NCBI GenBank assembly: GCA_003150355.1
Contig: QAMJ01000023.1
Span: 154,202-218,201, forward strand
Source: Clostridiales bacterium
GTDB lineage: Bacteria; Bacillota; Clostridia; Oscillospirales; Oscillospiraceae
DNA: 64,000 bases
Direction of reading: 5' to 3'
This document shows positions 16,887 through 25,355 of the stretch, in pieces. The notes beneath the pieces were generated by a model. The model saw nothing but the letters and a program-made list of their open reading frames with translations. It searched no databases and was not told the DNA's origin. Both the position numbers and the translations under genes were made by a program. Each line of letters opens with the position of its first letter. Within the stretch, counting starts at the first letter, position 1.

Positions 16887-17192
16887 ATGGCTATTGCACA
16901 TCTGAATGAGAATAATTTCGATACCGAAACCAGTCAGGGCACCTGCCTTGTGGACTTCTGGGCGACATGGTGCGGCCCCTGCCGCATGCAGGCGCCGGTG
17001 CTTGAGAAGCTGGACACGGAGCTTCAGGGCAGCGTCAAGATATGCAAGGTGGATGTGGACGAGAACCCCGGCCTTGCGCAGCGCTTCGGCGTGAGCAGCA
17101 TCCCGACGCTCGTCGTCATCCGTGACGGCAAGGCGGTAAAAGGCGTCGTCGGCCTGCATAACCTTGAGCAGCTCAAGGCTCTGCTCGTGTAA
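16887..17192 (+). CDS. trxA: Thioredoxin
   Basis: A 101-aa thioredoxin with the active site WCGPC (C29/C32), the cis-proline loop SIPTLVV and normal family length. It keeps cytosolic protein thiols reduced and serves reductases such as ribonucleotide reductase. The ribosome site AAAGGAG precedes the ATG. It is co-transcribed with the upstream reductase-like gene, its likely electron donor. Confidence 0.95.
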   Translation: MAIAHLNENNFDTETSQGTCLVDFWATWCGPCRMQAPVLEKLDTELQGSVKICKVDVDENPGLAQRFGVSSIPTLVVIRDGKAVKGVVGLHNLEQLKALLV

Positions 17193-17221
17193 ACAAAACA
17201 AAATACTTTGCGCAGCAGGTG

Positions 17222-17250
17222 TTGACAAATCCGGCTGCCTGCGCTAAAAT
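17222..17250 (+). promoter_or_regulatory. Sigma-A promoter for T-box/valS
   Basis: Perfect TTGACA (17222-17227), 17-bp spacer, TAAAAT (17245-17250). Confidence 0.85.
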
Positions 17251-17256
17251 CATTCC

Positions 17257-17487
17257 ATTGCTGTGACAGGCAGGAGTACGCGGTGTGCGGATCTCAGAGA
17301 GGGAGCGGTTGGTGAAAGCTCCTGTGAAGCGCTGCGGAAGGTCGGCCTTGAGCATCCCGGGTGAAGGGTGACTGTGTAGTCCGGGCGTGGCTTTCGCGTT
17401 AAGGAAGGCATGAGTGCCGCAGTATGCGGAATTCAGGTGGTACCGCGGTAATTATCGCCCTGAAGCTATGTGCTTCAGGGCGTTTTT
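17257..17487 (+). ncRNA. T-box riboswitch, valine-specific, upstream of valS
   Basis: The leader contains the conserved T-box core CAGGTGGTACCGCGG (within 17432-17447), stem I elements (AGAGAGGGAG ... GGTGAAAGCTCC) and a terminator (17456-17466 / 17472-17482 plus TTTTT). The best-placed specifier triplet is GTC at 17341-17343, a valine codon. TGGT in the T-box bulge would pair with an ACCA tRNA end, agreeing with the A discriminator of tRNA-Val. Uncharged tRNA-Val should stabilise the antiterminator and switch on valS. Confidence 0.9.
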
Positions 17488-17509
17488 CTATGTGAGAGGA
17501 GAGCAGAGA

Positions 17510-20134
17510 ATGAAAGAACTTCCGAAAGTGTACGACCCTAAATCGGTCGAGAAAAAGGTCTATGAGATGTGGATGGACGGGCACTATTTCGAGGGCAAGA
17601 TCGACCCCGATAAGAAGCCGTTCTCCATCGTTATGCCGCCCCCCAATGTCACCGGCCAGCTCCACATGGGGCACGCCCTTGATGCGACGCTTCAGGATAT
17701 CCTGACCCGTTATAAGAGAATGCAGGGCTATGCCGCGCTGTGGCTGCCCGGCGTTGACCATGCCGGCATTGCGACCCAGATAAAGGTCGAAGAGGTGCTG
17801 CGCAAGGAGGAGGGCAAGACCCGCTACGATCTCGGACGCGACAAGTTCCTTGAGCGCGTCTGGGACTGGAAGCAGAAGTACGGCGACCGTATAGTCGAGC
17901 AGCAGAAGAGCATGGGCGTCTCCTGCGACTGGAGCCGCAGCCGCTTCACGATGGACGATGTCTGCGCCAAGGCTGTGCGAGAGACCTTCTGCGACCTCTA
18001 TGAGAAAGGGCTTATCTACAAGGGCAGCCGCATCATCAACTGGTGCCCGCACTGCCGCACTGCTCTGTCCGACGCCGAGGTCGAATATAAGGACATCCCC
18101 GGCTCCTTCTGGTATATCCGCTATCCGATCGAGAACTCCGACGAGGAGTTCATCATCGCGACGACCCGTCCCGAGACCATGCTGGGCGACACCGGCGTCG
18201 CAGTCAACCCCGCGGATGAGAAGTATCAGCACCTTGTCGGCAAGAACGCTATCCTCCCGCTTGTCGGGCGCAAGCTGCCCATCGTCGCTGATGACTATGT
18301 CGAGCTCGGCTTCGGCACCGGCGCCGTTAAGATGACGCCCTGCCATGACCCGAACGACTATGAGGTCGGCCTGCGCCATAACCTTGAGCAGATACAGTGC
18401 ATCGACGAGGACGCAAAGATCATAAACGGCGGCAAGTATAACGGCATGGACCGCTACGAGGCGAGAAAGGCCATTGTTGCCGACCTCGAAGAGCAGGGCT
18501 ACCTTGTCAAGGTCGAGCCGTACAGCCACAATGTCGGCTGCTGCTACCGCTGCGGCACTGTCGTTGAGCCGCTCACGAGCCCGCAGTGGTTCGTCAAGAT
18601 GGCTCCGCTTGCCAAGGAAGCGATAAACGTCGTCAAGGACGGGCGCATCAAGTTCGTGCCCGAGCGCTTTACGAAGACCTACCTCAACTGGATGGAGAAC
18701 GTCCATGACTGGTGCATCTCCCGTCAGCTCTGGTGGGGTCATCAGATACCCGCGTGGTACTGTGCCGACTGCGGCCATATCACCGTCTCCCGTGAGGACG
18801 CGACCGAGTGCGAGTGCTGCCACAGCAGGAACATCACCCGCGATGAGGACGTGCTCGACACATGGTTCAGCTCCGCGCTCTGGCCGTTCTCCACGATGGG
18901 CTGGCCGGAAAAGACCGACGATCTCAACTACTGGTACCCCACGAGCGTCATGGTCACGGGCTATGATATCATCTTCTTCTGGGTCGCGAGAATGATCTTC
19001 TCCGGTATGGAGCAGATGAAGGAGGAGCCGTTCAAGACCGTCTTTATTCACGGCCTTGTGCGCGACAGTCAGGGACGCAAGATGTCCAAGTCCCTCGGCA
19101 ACGGCATTGATCCGCTCGAAATGGTCGAGACCTACGGCGCGGACGCGCTGCGCTTCAACCTCATCACCGGCAACTCTCCCGGAAACGACATGCGCTTCTA
19201 CGTTGAGAAGTGCGAAGCCATGCGCAACTTCTGCAACAAGCTCTGGAACGCATCGCGCTTTGTGATGATGAACCTCACCATCGACCGCAACGAGCTGCCC
19301 GAAAAGCTTGAGATTGAGGATAAGTGGATCCTCTCCAAGCTCAACAGCGTTATCCGTGAGGTCTGCGACAATATGGATAACTACGAGCTGGGCGTCGCTG
19401 CCGGCAAAATATATGACTTTATCTGGGACAGCTACTGCGACTGGTATATAGAGCTGACCAAGCCCCGCCTTAACGGCGAGGACGAGGAGTCCAAGATCGC
19501 TGCGCAGAAAGTCCTGCTCTATGTGCTGACCGAGATACTCAAGCTTGTCCACCCGTTCATGCCGTTCATCTCCGAGGAGATATGGCAGGCGCTGCCGCAC
19601 GAGGGCGAGGCGCTGATGGTCGCGCGCTATCCCGAGTACAGCGAGAAGCTGAGCTTCCCCGAGGATGAGCAGAACTTCGAGATGGTCATGTCTGCTATCA
19701 AGGCAGTCCGTGCCCGCCGCAGCGAGATGAACGTGCCCCCGTCCAGAAAGGCGCACCTCATCATCGCCACCGATAAGAAGGCGGCCTTTGAGGCAGGATG
19801 CAGCTACATCTGCAAGCTTGCCTACGCAAGCGATATAAGCGTGCAGGACGCTGCCCCCGAGAGCGCCGACGGTATGGTCTCCGTCGTTACCGATAATGCC
19901 CGTATGTTCATGCCGATGGCGGAGCTTGTCGACCTCGAGAAAGAGAAGGCGCGCATCCTCAAGGAGCTTGCCAATGCCGAAAAGCAGCTTGAGGGCCAGA
20001 TAGCAAAGCTCGCAAACGAGAAGTTTATCTCCCGCGCGCCGGAGAACGTCGTCAACATGGAGCGCGAGAAGAAGGCAAAGCTCGAAGCGCTGATTGAAAA
20101 CCTCAAGCTCAGCCTTGAGCACCTCGGCAAATAA
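17510..20134 (+). CDS. valS: Valyl-tRNA synthetase
   Basis: An 874-aa class Ia synthetase that charges tRNA-Val and edits misactivated threonine. Visible are the HIGH-type motif HMGH at 52-55 in PPPNVTGQLHMGH, the editing (CP1) domain, KMSKSLGNG at about 524, the anticodon-binding domain, and the C-terminal coiled coil (about 805-874) typical of ValRS. The ATG at 17510 lies 23 bases after the T-box terminator and follows GAGAGGAGAG. Length is normal. Confidence 0.97.
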   Translation: MKELPKVYDPKSVEKKVYEMWMDGHYFEGKIDPDKKPFSIVMPPPNVTGQLHMGHALDATLQDILTRYKRMQGYAALWLPGVDHAGIATQIKVEEVLRKEEGKTRYDLGRDKFLERVWDWKQKYGDRIVEQQKSMGVSCDWSRSRFTMDDVCAKAVRETFCDLYEKGLIYKGSRIINWCPHCRTALSDAEVEYKDIPGSFWYIRYPIENSDEEFIIATTRPETMLGDTGVAVNPADEKYQHLVGKNAILPLVGRKLPIVADDYVELGFGTGAVKMTPCHDPNDYEVGLRHNLEQIQCIDEDAKIINGGKYNGMDRYEARKAIVADLEEQGYLVKVEPYSHNVGCCYRCGTVVEPLTSPQWFVKMAPLAKEAINVVKDGRIKFVPERFTKTYLNWMENVHDWCISRQLWWGHQIPAWYCADCGHITVSREDATECECCHSRNITRDEDVLDTWFSSALWPFSTMGWPEKTDDLNYWYPTSVMVTGYDIIFFWVARMIFSGMEQMKEEPFKTVFIHGLVRDSQGRKMSKSLGNGIDPLEMVETYGADALRFNLITGNSPGNDMRFYVEKCEAMRNFCNKLWNASRFVMMNLTIDRNELPEKLEIEDKWILSKLNSVIREVCDNMDNYELGVAAGKIYDFIWDSYCDWYIELTKPRLNGEDEESKIAAQKVLLYVLTEILKLVHPFMPFISEEIWQALPHEGEALMVARYPEYSEKLSFPEDEQNFEMVMSAIKAVRARRSEMNVPPSRKAHLIIATDKKAAFEAGCSYICKLAYASDISVQDAAPESADGMVSVVTDNARMFMPMAELVDLEKEKARILKELANAEKQLEGQIAKLANEKFISRAPENVVNMEREKKAKLEALIENLKLSLEHLGK

Positions 20135-20185
20135 TCAGCGTTTCACTGACAGACTTCGACCGTAATTGCATATATAAAGTTATAC

Positions 20186-20221
20186 AATGACACCGCATAG
20201 CGATATGCGGTGTCATTTTTT
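20186..20221 (+). terminator. Terminator between valS and spoIIAA
   Basis: A perfect 14-bp stem (20186-20199 / 20204-20217) and a T-tract that ends only 20 bases before the spoIIAA start. Confidence 0.85.
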
Positions 20222-20241
20222 GTTTAAGGGAGAGAAAGGTA

Positions 20242-20556
20242 ATGAACATAAGCACGGCTTTCAGCGCGGGACGGCTCACGGTGTATCTCACCGGAGAGCT
20301 CGATCACCACGCCGCGCGCTGCGCGATACACACCATTGACGAGCTGCTTGACGAATACCTGCCGCGCGACTGCGCATTGGACATGTCGGGGCTGAGCTTC
20401 ATGGACTCATCCGGGATCGCGGTGATAATCCGGGTGAGCAGAAGAATGAAGAACCTCGGCGGCAGGGCGTGGATCGAAAACCCTGCGCGCCAGCCGCAAA
20501 GGGTGATAGACGCCTCGGGGATAGACCGGCTCGTCCCGGTCGCGCTGGGGCGCTGA
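20242..20556 (+). CDS. spoIIAA: Anti-sigma F factor antagonist SpoIIAA
   Basis: A 104-aa STAS-domain protein. In the forespore, dephosphorylated SpoIIAA binds SpoIIAB and frees sigma F. The regulatory serine is S57 in LSFMDSSGIAV, equivalent to S58 of B. subtilis. It is the first gene of spoIIA, with spoIIAB 17 bases downstream. RBS GGGAGAGAAAGG. Its presence marks a spore-forming lineage. Confidence 0.93.
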   Translation: MNISTAFSAGRLTVYLTGELDHHAARCAIHTIDELLDEYLPRDCALDMSGLSFMDSSGIAVIIRVSRRMKNLGGRAWIENPARQPQRVIDASGIDRLVPVALGR

Positions 20557-20573
20557 AGAGGAGAGGAAAGACG

Positions 20574-21014
20574 ATGAACGAGACAAACTACATAAAGCTT
20601 GAGTTTCCGAGCAGAAGCAGCAACGAGGGCTTTGCCCGCGCAGCGGCAGCAGCATTCGCAGCGCAGCTTGACCCGAACATGGAGGAGCTGGGAGATATCC
20701 GCACAGCCGTATCCGAGGCGGTGACGAACGCCATCGTCCACGCCTATCCCGATACGATAGGCCGCGTCAGCATGCGCCTGCGCATACTCGGCGGCAGTAC
20801 GCTCGAGATATCCGTGCGCGACTGGGGGCGCGGTATTGAAAACGTCGATAAGGCGATGGAGCCGCTCTACAGCACCGGCGGCGAGGACAGAAGCGGCATG
20901 GGCTTTACGATAATGGGCAGCTTCATGGACAAGCTCCGTGTGCGCTCTACTCCCGGCAAGGGCACGACCGTCACTATGCAGAAATACATATGCCCCCGGA
21001 TGAGCCAGCGATGA
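20574..21014 (+). CDS. spoIIAB: Anti-sigma F factor SpoIIAB
   Basis: A 146-aa GHKL-type kinase that holds sigma F inactive and phosphorylates SpoIIAA. The ATP-binding motifs are intact: N box EAVTNAIVHAY, G1 box RDWGRGIEN, G2 box DRSGMGFTIM. The ATG at 20574 follows AGGAGAGG; a longer reading would begin inside spoIIAA. The stop overlaps the sigF start (ATGA). Confidence 0.93.
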   Translation: MNETNYIKLEFPSRSSNEGFARAAAAAFAAQLDPNMEELGDIRTAVSEAVTNAIVHAYPDTIGRVSMRLRILGGSTLEISVRDWGRGIENVDKAMEPLYSTGGEDRSGMGFTIMGSFMDKLRVRSTPGKGTTVTMQKYICPRMSQR

Positions 21015-21718
21015 GCGGGGATATCTACGACGCGATACGCCTTGCAAAGCAGGGCGACCGTGACGCGGCGGAGCGGCTGGTCGAGGAGAATTCCGGACTT
21101 ATCTGGAGCGTCGCGCGCCGGTTCTTCGGACGCGGCGTTGACCCGGACGATCTATACCAGCTCGGCTGCGTCGGCTTCCTTAAAGCGATAGACGGCTTTG
21201 ACGAGGGCTACGGTACTCGTTTTTCTACCTATGCCGTGCCGAAGATATCCGGCGAGATACGCCGCTTCCTGCGCGACGACGGGACGGTCAAGGTGAGCCG
21301 CGGCATCAAGGAGCAGGCCGCGAAGATACGTCAGGCGCGTATAAAGCTTGAACAGCGCATAGGACGTGAGCCGACGATGTCTGAGCTTTCGCGCGAGACG
21401 GGCATAGCGCCCGAGGACATTGCCTTTGCCGAGACGGCGACTGGGCCTGCCGACAGTATCCAGCGCGAGACGGGGGAGGACGGCTTCACGCTTGAGCTTG
21501 TCCTCGGCGACTACGGCGCGGAGGACAAGCTTGTTGAATATGTTGCGCTGCGCGCAGCGATAGAGACGCTGCCGGAGCGCGAGCGGCAGGTGATAGCCCT
21601 GCGCTTTTACCACGGCATGACACAGCAGAACTGCGCGAAGGTCATGCACGTCTCGCAGGTGCAGATATCCCGGCTTGAGCGCCGCGCGGTGGAGCTCCTG
21701 CGTGAAAAGCTCGAATAG
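21011..21718 (+). CDS. sigF: RNA polymerase sporulation sigma factor F
   Basis: A 235-aa sigma-70 family protein directing early forespore transcription. Region 2 (DPDDLYQLGCVGFLKAIDGFD), region 3 (GREPTMSELSRETGI) and region 4 (MTQQNCAKVMHVSQVQISRLERR) are complete. I chose the ATG at 21011 because it overlaps the spoIIAB stop as ATGA; an in-frame ATG at 20990 would add seven residues without a ribosome site. It is the last gene of the operon, followed by a terminator. Confidence 0.93.
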   Translation: MSGDIYDAIRLAKQGDRDAAERLVEENSGLIWSVARRFFGRGVDPDDLYQLGCVGFLKAIDGFDEGYGTRFSTYAVPKISGEIRRFLRDDGTVKVSRGIKEQAAKIRQARIKLEQRIGREPTMSELSRETGIAPEDIAFAETATGPADSIQRETGEDGFTLELVLGDYGAEDKLVEYVALRAAIETLPERERQVIALRFYHGMTQQNCAKVMHVSQVQISRLERRAVELLREKLE

Positions 21719-21736
21719 GCAAATAGACTATGATCT

Positions 21737-21773
21737 GAAAAGACCGGAGGGAATTATTCCCACCGGTCTTTTC
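21737..21773. terminator. Terminator between sigF and the convergent GH25 gene
   Basis: An 11-bp stem (21737-21747 / 21763-21773) continued by an inner 5-bp stem (GGGAA/TTCCC). It serves both convergent genes. Confidence 0.8.
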
Positions 21774-21794
21774 GAATGGTTCTTTGGCGAGCTG

Positions 21795-22811
21795 TTAAAA
21801 AATAACATTCATATCAACGATACCGCGTATGCCGTTGACGGTGCCTTTCTCCGTAAATTGCCAGATATCGTAGCGCCCGCTGAAGTTCGGCAGACGCCCG
21901 CCGCGGGTGTAGTTTGCAAGCCATATCATGTGCGGCTCTATCGAATTGTAAGCGATGTGCTCCACAAAGAAGTAGAGCCCGGAATAAACTCCCGTCCTGT
22001 ATCCTGCGTCTCTGATGCGCTTGCAGAAAGCGGCGATTATCTCGTCGCGCGCAGCCTTGCTTAGCCTGTCGCAGCGCCCCTTTGGATAGTCGCCCGACTG
22101 CTCGATATCGAAGAATATCGGGTACTCGAGCTCCGTTCCGTTGAGGCAGCTCAGGACAAAGTTTGCCTCATCCACGGCCTCCTTGGCTGTCACGGCTGTC
22201 GAGTAAAAATATACGCCAAGGTCGATCCCGGCCTTTTTCGCGTTGCGCAGGTTCTGGGCAAAACAGGAGTCGGGATAGATGAGCCCCGTCTCCCAGCCGC
22301 GGCCGCCGGCGCGGAGTATCGCAAAGTCAATGCCCTGCGCCTTTACCGCCGGCCAGTTGATGCCCTTGTTGTAGAAGGACACGTCAATGCCGAGTGCGCT
22401 TGCCTTCGCCCCGTCCTGCCCAAAGTAATAAAGCTTACCATCGACCTGCTGCAAGCCTGTGCGCATCCTGCCGAAAGCGTCGTAATTATATAGCTTGCCG
22501 TCCTCCTCTATCCAGCCGCGCTCAAGGGAATAGACCGGCTCTGGCGTCGGCTGCGGCGTCTGCACGGGAAGCGGCGCCGGCTGAACCTCGGAGGAGGGGA
22601 GCACCGCGGCTTCCTGGTCGGCGGGTGCGTCGAATGCAGACGCAGCCACGGCCGGCGCAGACTCCGTGCGCTGCGCGGAATAGTAGCGCAGACGGGGGAG
22701 GAGTATAAGACCCGCAATTATAACTGAAAGACAGGGCAGGAGTATGATGAGAACGCACTCGTTTCTTGGCTCGTTCATCTTCTCCCACAGCAGCCTGAAG
22801 AAATTTCTCAT
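21795..22811 (-). CDS. Glycoside hydrolase family 25 (lysozyme-like) membrane-anchored protein
   Basis: A 338-aa envelope protein with a cytoplasmic start, one membrane helix (about 20-38), a Pro/Ala-rich linker with PTPEP, two cell-wall-binding-type repeats (about 97-130, GWIEEDGKLYNYD, DGKLYYFGQDG), then a GH25 domain from about residue 140 (GIDVSFYNKGINW, IDFAILRAG, YPIFFDIEQSGDY). GH25 enzymes cleave the MurNAc-GlcNAc bond of peptidoglycan. It lies after spoIIA but is convergent and has its own promoter, so a sporulation role is not implied. Confidence 0.88.
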   Translation of the reverse strand: MRNFFRLLWEKMNEPRNECVLIILLPCLSVIIAGLILLPRLRYYSAQRTESAPAVAASAFDAPADQEAAVLPSSEVQPAPLPVQTPQPTPEPVYSLERGWIEEDGKLYNYDAFGRMRTGLQQVDGKLYYFGQDGAKASALGIDVSFYNKGINWPAVKAQGIDFAILRAGGRGWETGLIYPDSCFAQNLRNAKKAGIDLGVYFYSTAVTAKEAVDEANFVLSCLNGTELEYPIFFDIEQSGDYPKGRCDRLSKAARDEIIAAFCKRIRDAGYRTGVYSGLYFFVEHIAYNSIEPHMIWLANYTRGGRLPNFSGRYDIWQFTEKGTVNGIRGIVDMNVIF

Positions 22812-22850
22812 ACGGTAAAATCGTCTCCGGAATGGAATATGTACCGTTAC

Positions 22851-22879
22851 ATAGTACTATCCCGCAGGGCAAATGTCAA
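22851..22879 (-). promoter_or_regulatory. Sigma-A promoter for the GH25 gene
   Basis: Minus strand: perfect TTGACA (22874-22879), 17-bp spacer, TACTAT (22851-22856). Confidence 0.8.
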
Positions 22880-22933
22880 ACAATATGGGCGTGACGGCGC
22901 GGATAAATGTCTTGGCAATCGTCATTTAGCCCA

Positions 22934-22962
22934 TTGAATGTGGGGCGCGCTTGTGATAAAAT
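22934..22962 (+). promoter_or_regulatory. Sigma-A promoter for pcrA, abutting the start codon
   Basis: TTGAAT (22934-22939), 17-bp spacer, TAAAAT (22957-22962). Transcription should begin near 22969, at or one base before the ATG. Confidence 0.65.
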
Positions 22963-22969
22963 CGGACAC

Positions 22970-25339
22970 ATGATGACTGATTTTGAAAAAAACTACATAG
23001 AAGCGCGCAAAGCTGTTGTGCGCGGTGATTTCCAGAACCTGAACCCCATGCAGCAGGAGGCCGTTTTAGCGACTGAGGGGCCGCTGCTGATACTCGCGGG
23101 GGCGGGCAGCGGGAAGACCACCGTGCTCATAAACCGCGTTGCGAATCTTCTGCGTTACGGCAGAGCCGGAGACAGTGACGAGATACCTGAGGATGCTGAC
23201 GAGGAGCAGCTTGAGATCCTCAGAGCAGGGGGCGACAGAGCCCGCCGTCTCGCCGCGCTCGACCCGGTCGACCCATGGCGCATCCTTGCAATAACCTTTA
23301 CGAACAAGGCGGCCGACGAACTCAAGGCGCGCCTTGAAAGTATGCTCGGCGAACAGGCGCAGGATATCTGGGCCTGCACGTTCCATTCCGCCTGTGTGCG
23401 CATCCTGCGCCGCGGTGCGGAGCGGCTGGGCTATACAAGCAGCTTCACGATCTACGATACCGCCGACAGCCTGAGCCTTCTCAAGCGCATTATCAAGGAC
23501 ATGGAGCTTGACGATAAGATGTACGCTGCGAAGTCCGTTATCGGCGAGATAAGCCGTGCGAAGGACAGCTGCATCTCCGCCGAGGAGTACCGCAAGAACG
23601 CTGAGCTTTCGGGCGACCTGCGCCGCAGGACGATCGGGCGCATATACGCGGAGTATTCCCGCCGCTGCTTCTCGGCCAACGCCATGGATTTTGACGACCT
23701 TATTTACAACACTGTCAAGCTCCTTGACACAAACGACGATATACGCGATTATTGGCAGCGCCGCTTCAGATACGTGCTCATCGACGAATATCAGGATACG
23801 AATAATCTCCAGTTCCGGCTCGCGGAGCTGCTGTCCGGCGGCTGGGGGAATATCTGCGTTGTCGGCGATGACGACCAGAGCATATATAAATTCCGCGGCG
23901 CGACGATCGAGAACATCCTCAGCTTTGAGAGCCAGCACAAGCACTGCCGCACCATCCGCCTTGAGCAGAACTACCGCAGCACAGGGCATATCCTCGGCGC
24001 GGCAAACGCCGTCATCAGCCATAACGAGCAGCGCAAGGGCAAAAATCTCTGGACTGACCGCGGCGACGGTGACCTTGTGGAGCTCTTCACCGCGGATAAC
24101 GAGCACGCCGAGGCGCAGTTCGTCGTCTCAACGATCATGGGCAGCTACGGCCGCGGCGCGAACTGGCGCGACCATGCCGTGCTCTACCGCATGAACGCGC
24201 AGTCAAACCAGCTTGAGTACGCCCTCAAGCGCAACAGCATCCCTTACCGCGTCGTCGGCGGTACGCGCTTCTTTGACCGCGCTGAGGTCAAGGATATGCT
24301 CGCGTACCTGAGCGTCATTGCCTCCCCGGCGGACGATCTGCGTATTTCGAGGATCATCAACGTACCCGCAAGGGGCATCGGCGCAAAGTCTATCGACACC
24401 GTACGCGAACTTGCACAGGTAAACGGCTGCCCGATGTTCGAGATCCTCGACAAGGCAGACGATTACCCCGAGCTCCAGCGCTCTGCAATAAAGCTCAGGA
24501 ACTTTGCAAACTTCATAAAAGAGCTGCGCGAGTATGCAAAGACGGCGACACCCGACGCGCTGTATGACGAGCTGCTTGCTAAAACCGGCTACGTCCTCGC
24601 GCTTGAGACCAAGGGTACTGTCGATGATATTGCCCGCGTCGAGAACGTGCGTGAGCTTAAAACGAGCATCATTGACTACATGAAGGAGTCCGGGGACAAT
24701 ACCCTTGAGGGCTACCTTGCAAATGTCGCACTCTATACGGATATGGACAGCTACGACCCGGACGCTGACTGCGTCATACTCATGACCATGCACAGCGCCA
24801 AGGGGCTTGAGTTCCCGACGGTCTTTGTCGTCGGCATGGAGGATGGCATTTTCCCGAGTATGCGGGCGATCGGCGAAGGGGACGAAATGGAGGAGGAGCG
24901 CCGCCTTTGCTATGTGGCTATCACCCGCGCAAAGGAAAGGCTCTACCTCACCTGCGCGCGCCAGCGTATGATCTTTGGCCGCACAACGATGAACAAGCTC
25001 TCCCGCTTCGTCTCCGAGATACCGGAGGAGCATCTGCATAAGAACACACCCTCCTACGAAAAGCGTGAAAAGACGTGGGAGGAGCGCAAGGCGCAGCACC
25101 GCCCGCGCTTCAAGGATAAGGGGCTGAGCTTTGCGGCCTCCGCACCGGAGACGCCGAAGCCGGAGAACACTGAGACTTTCGCTCTCGGCGACAGTGTCAG
25201 GCACAAGGCTTTCGGCAGCGGTGTTATCACAAAGATGTCGCCTATGGGCGGGGACTATCTGATAGAGATAAACTTTGAGAGCGTAGGCGTGAAGAAGCTT
25301 ATGCTGCGCGCCGCGGCTCAGTATATGACCAAAGAATAG
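22970..25339 (+). CDS. pcrA: UvrD/PcrA-type ATP-dependent DNA helicase
   Basis: A 789-aa superfamily 1A 3'-5' helicase acting in repair and replication restart. The Q motif (NPMQQEAV), Walker A AGAGSGKTT (about 43-51), Walker B IDEYQDTN, GDDDQSIYKFRGA, QNYRSTGHIL and VAITRAKERLY are all present. A Tudor-like C-terminal domain follows (GDSVRHKAFGSGVI), as in PcrA. The tandem ATG at 22970/22973 has no ribosome site and lies right at the predicted transcription start; no better start exists before the Q motif, apart from a GTG near 23020. Confidence 0.93.
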   Translation: MMTDFEKNYIEARKAVVRGDFQNLNPMQQEAVLATEGPLLILAGAGSGKTTVLINRVANLLRYGRAGDSDEIPEDADEEQLEILRAGGDRARRLAALDPVDPWRILAITFTNKAADELKARLESMLGEQAQDIWACTFHSACVRILRRGAERLGYTSSFTIYDTADSLSLLKRIIKDMELDDKMYAAKSVIGEISRAKDSCISAEEYRKNAELSGDLRRRTIGRIYAEYSRRCFSANAMDFDDLIYNTVKLLDTNDDIRDYWQRRFRYVLIDEYQDTNNLQFRLAELLSGGWGNICVVGDDDQSIYKFRGATIENILSFESQHKHCRTIRLEQNYRSTGHILGAANAVISHNEQRKGKNLWTDRGDGDLVELFTADNEHAEAQFVVSTIMGSYGRGANWRDHAVLYRMNAQSNQLEYALKRNSIPYRVVGGTRFFDRAEVKDMLAYLSVIASPADDLRISRIINVPARGIGAKSIDTVRELAQVNGCPMFEILDKADDYPELQRSAIKLRNFANFIKELREYAKTATPDALYDELLAKTGYVLALETKGTVDDIARVENVRELKTSIIDYMKESGDNTLEGYLANVALYTDMDSYDPDADCVILMTMHSAKGLEFPTVFVVGMEDGIFPSMRAIGEGDEMEEERRLCYVAITRAKERLYLTCARQRMIFGRTTMNKLSRFVSEIPEEHLHKNTPSYEKREKTWEERKAQHRPRFKDKGLSFAASAPETPKPENTETFALGDSVRHKAFGSGVITKMSPMGGDYLIEINFESVGVKKLMLRAAAQYMTKE

Positions 25340-25355
25340 AAAGCCGGTGCATGAA

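Noticed and set aside
17399..20122. A 907-codon open frame opposite valS
   Set aside because: Antisense shadow of a GC-rich gene; no recognisable protein features.
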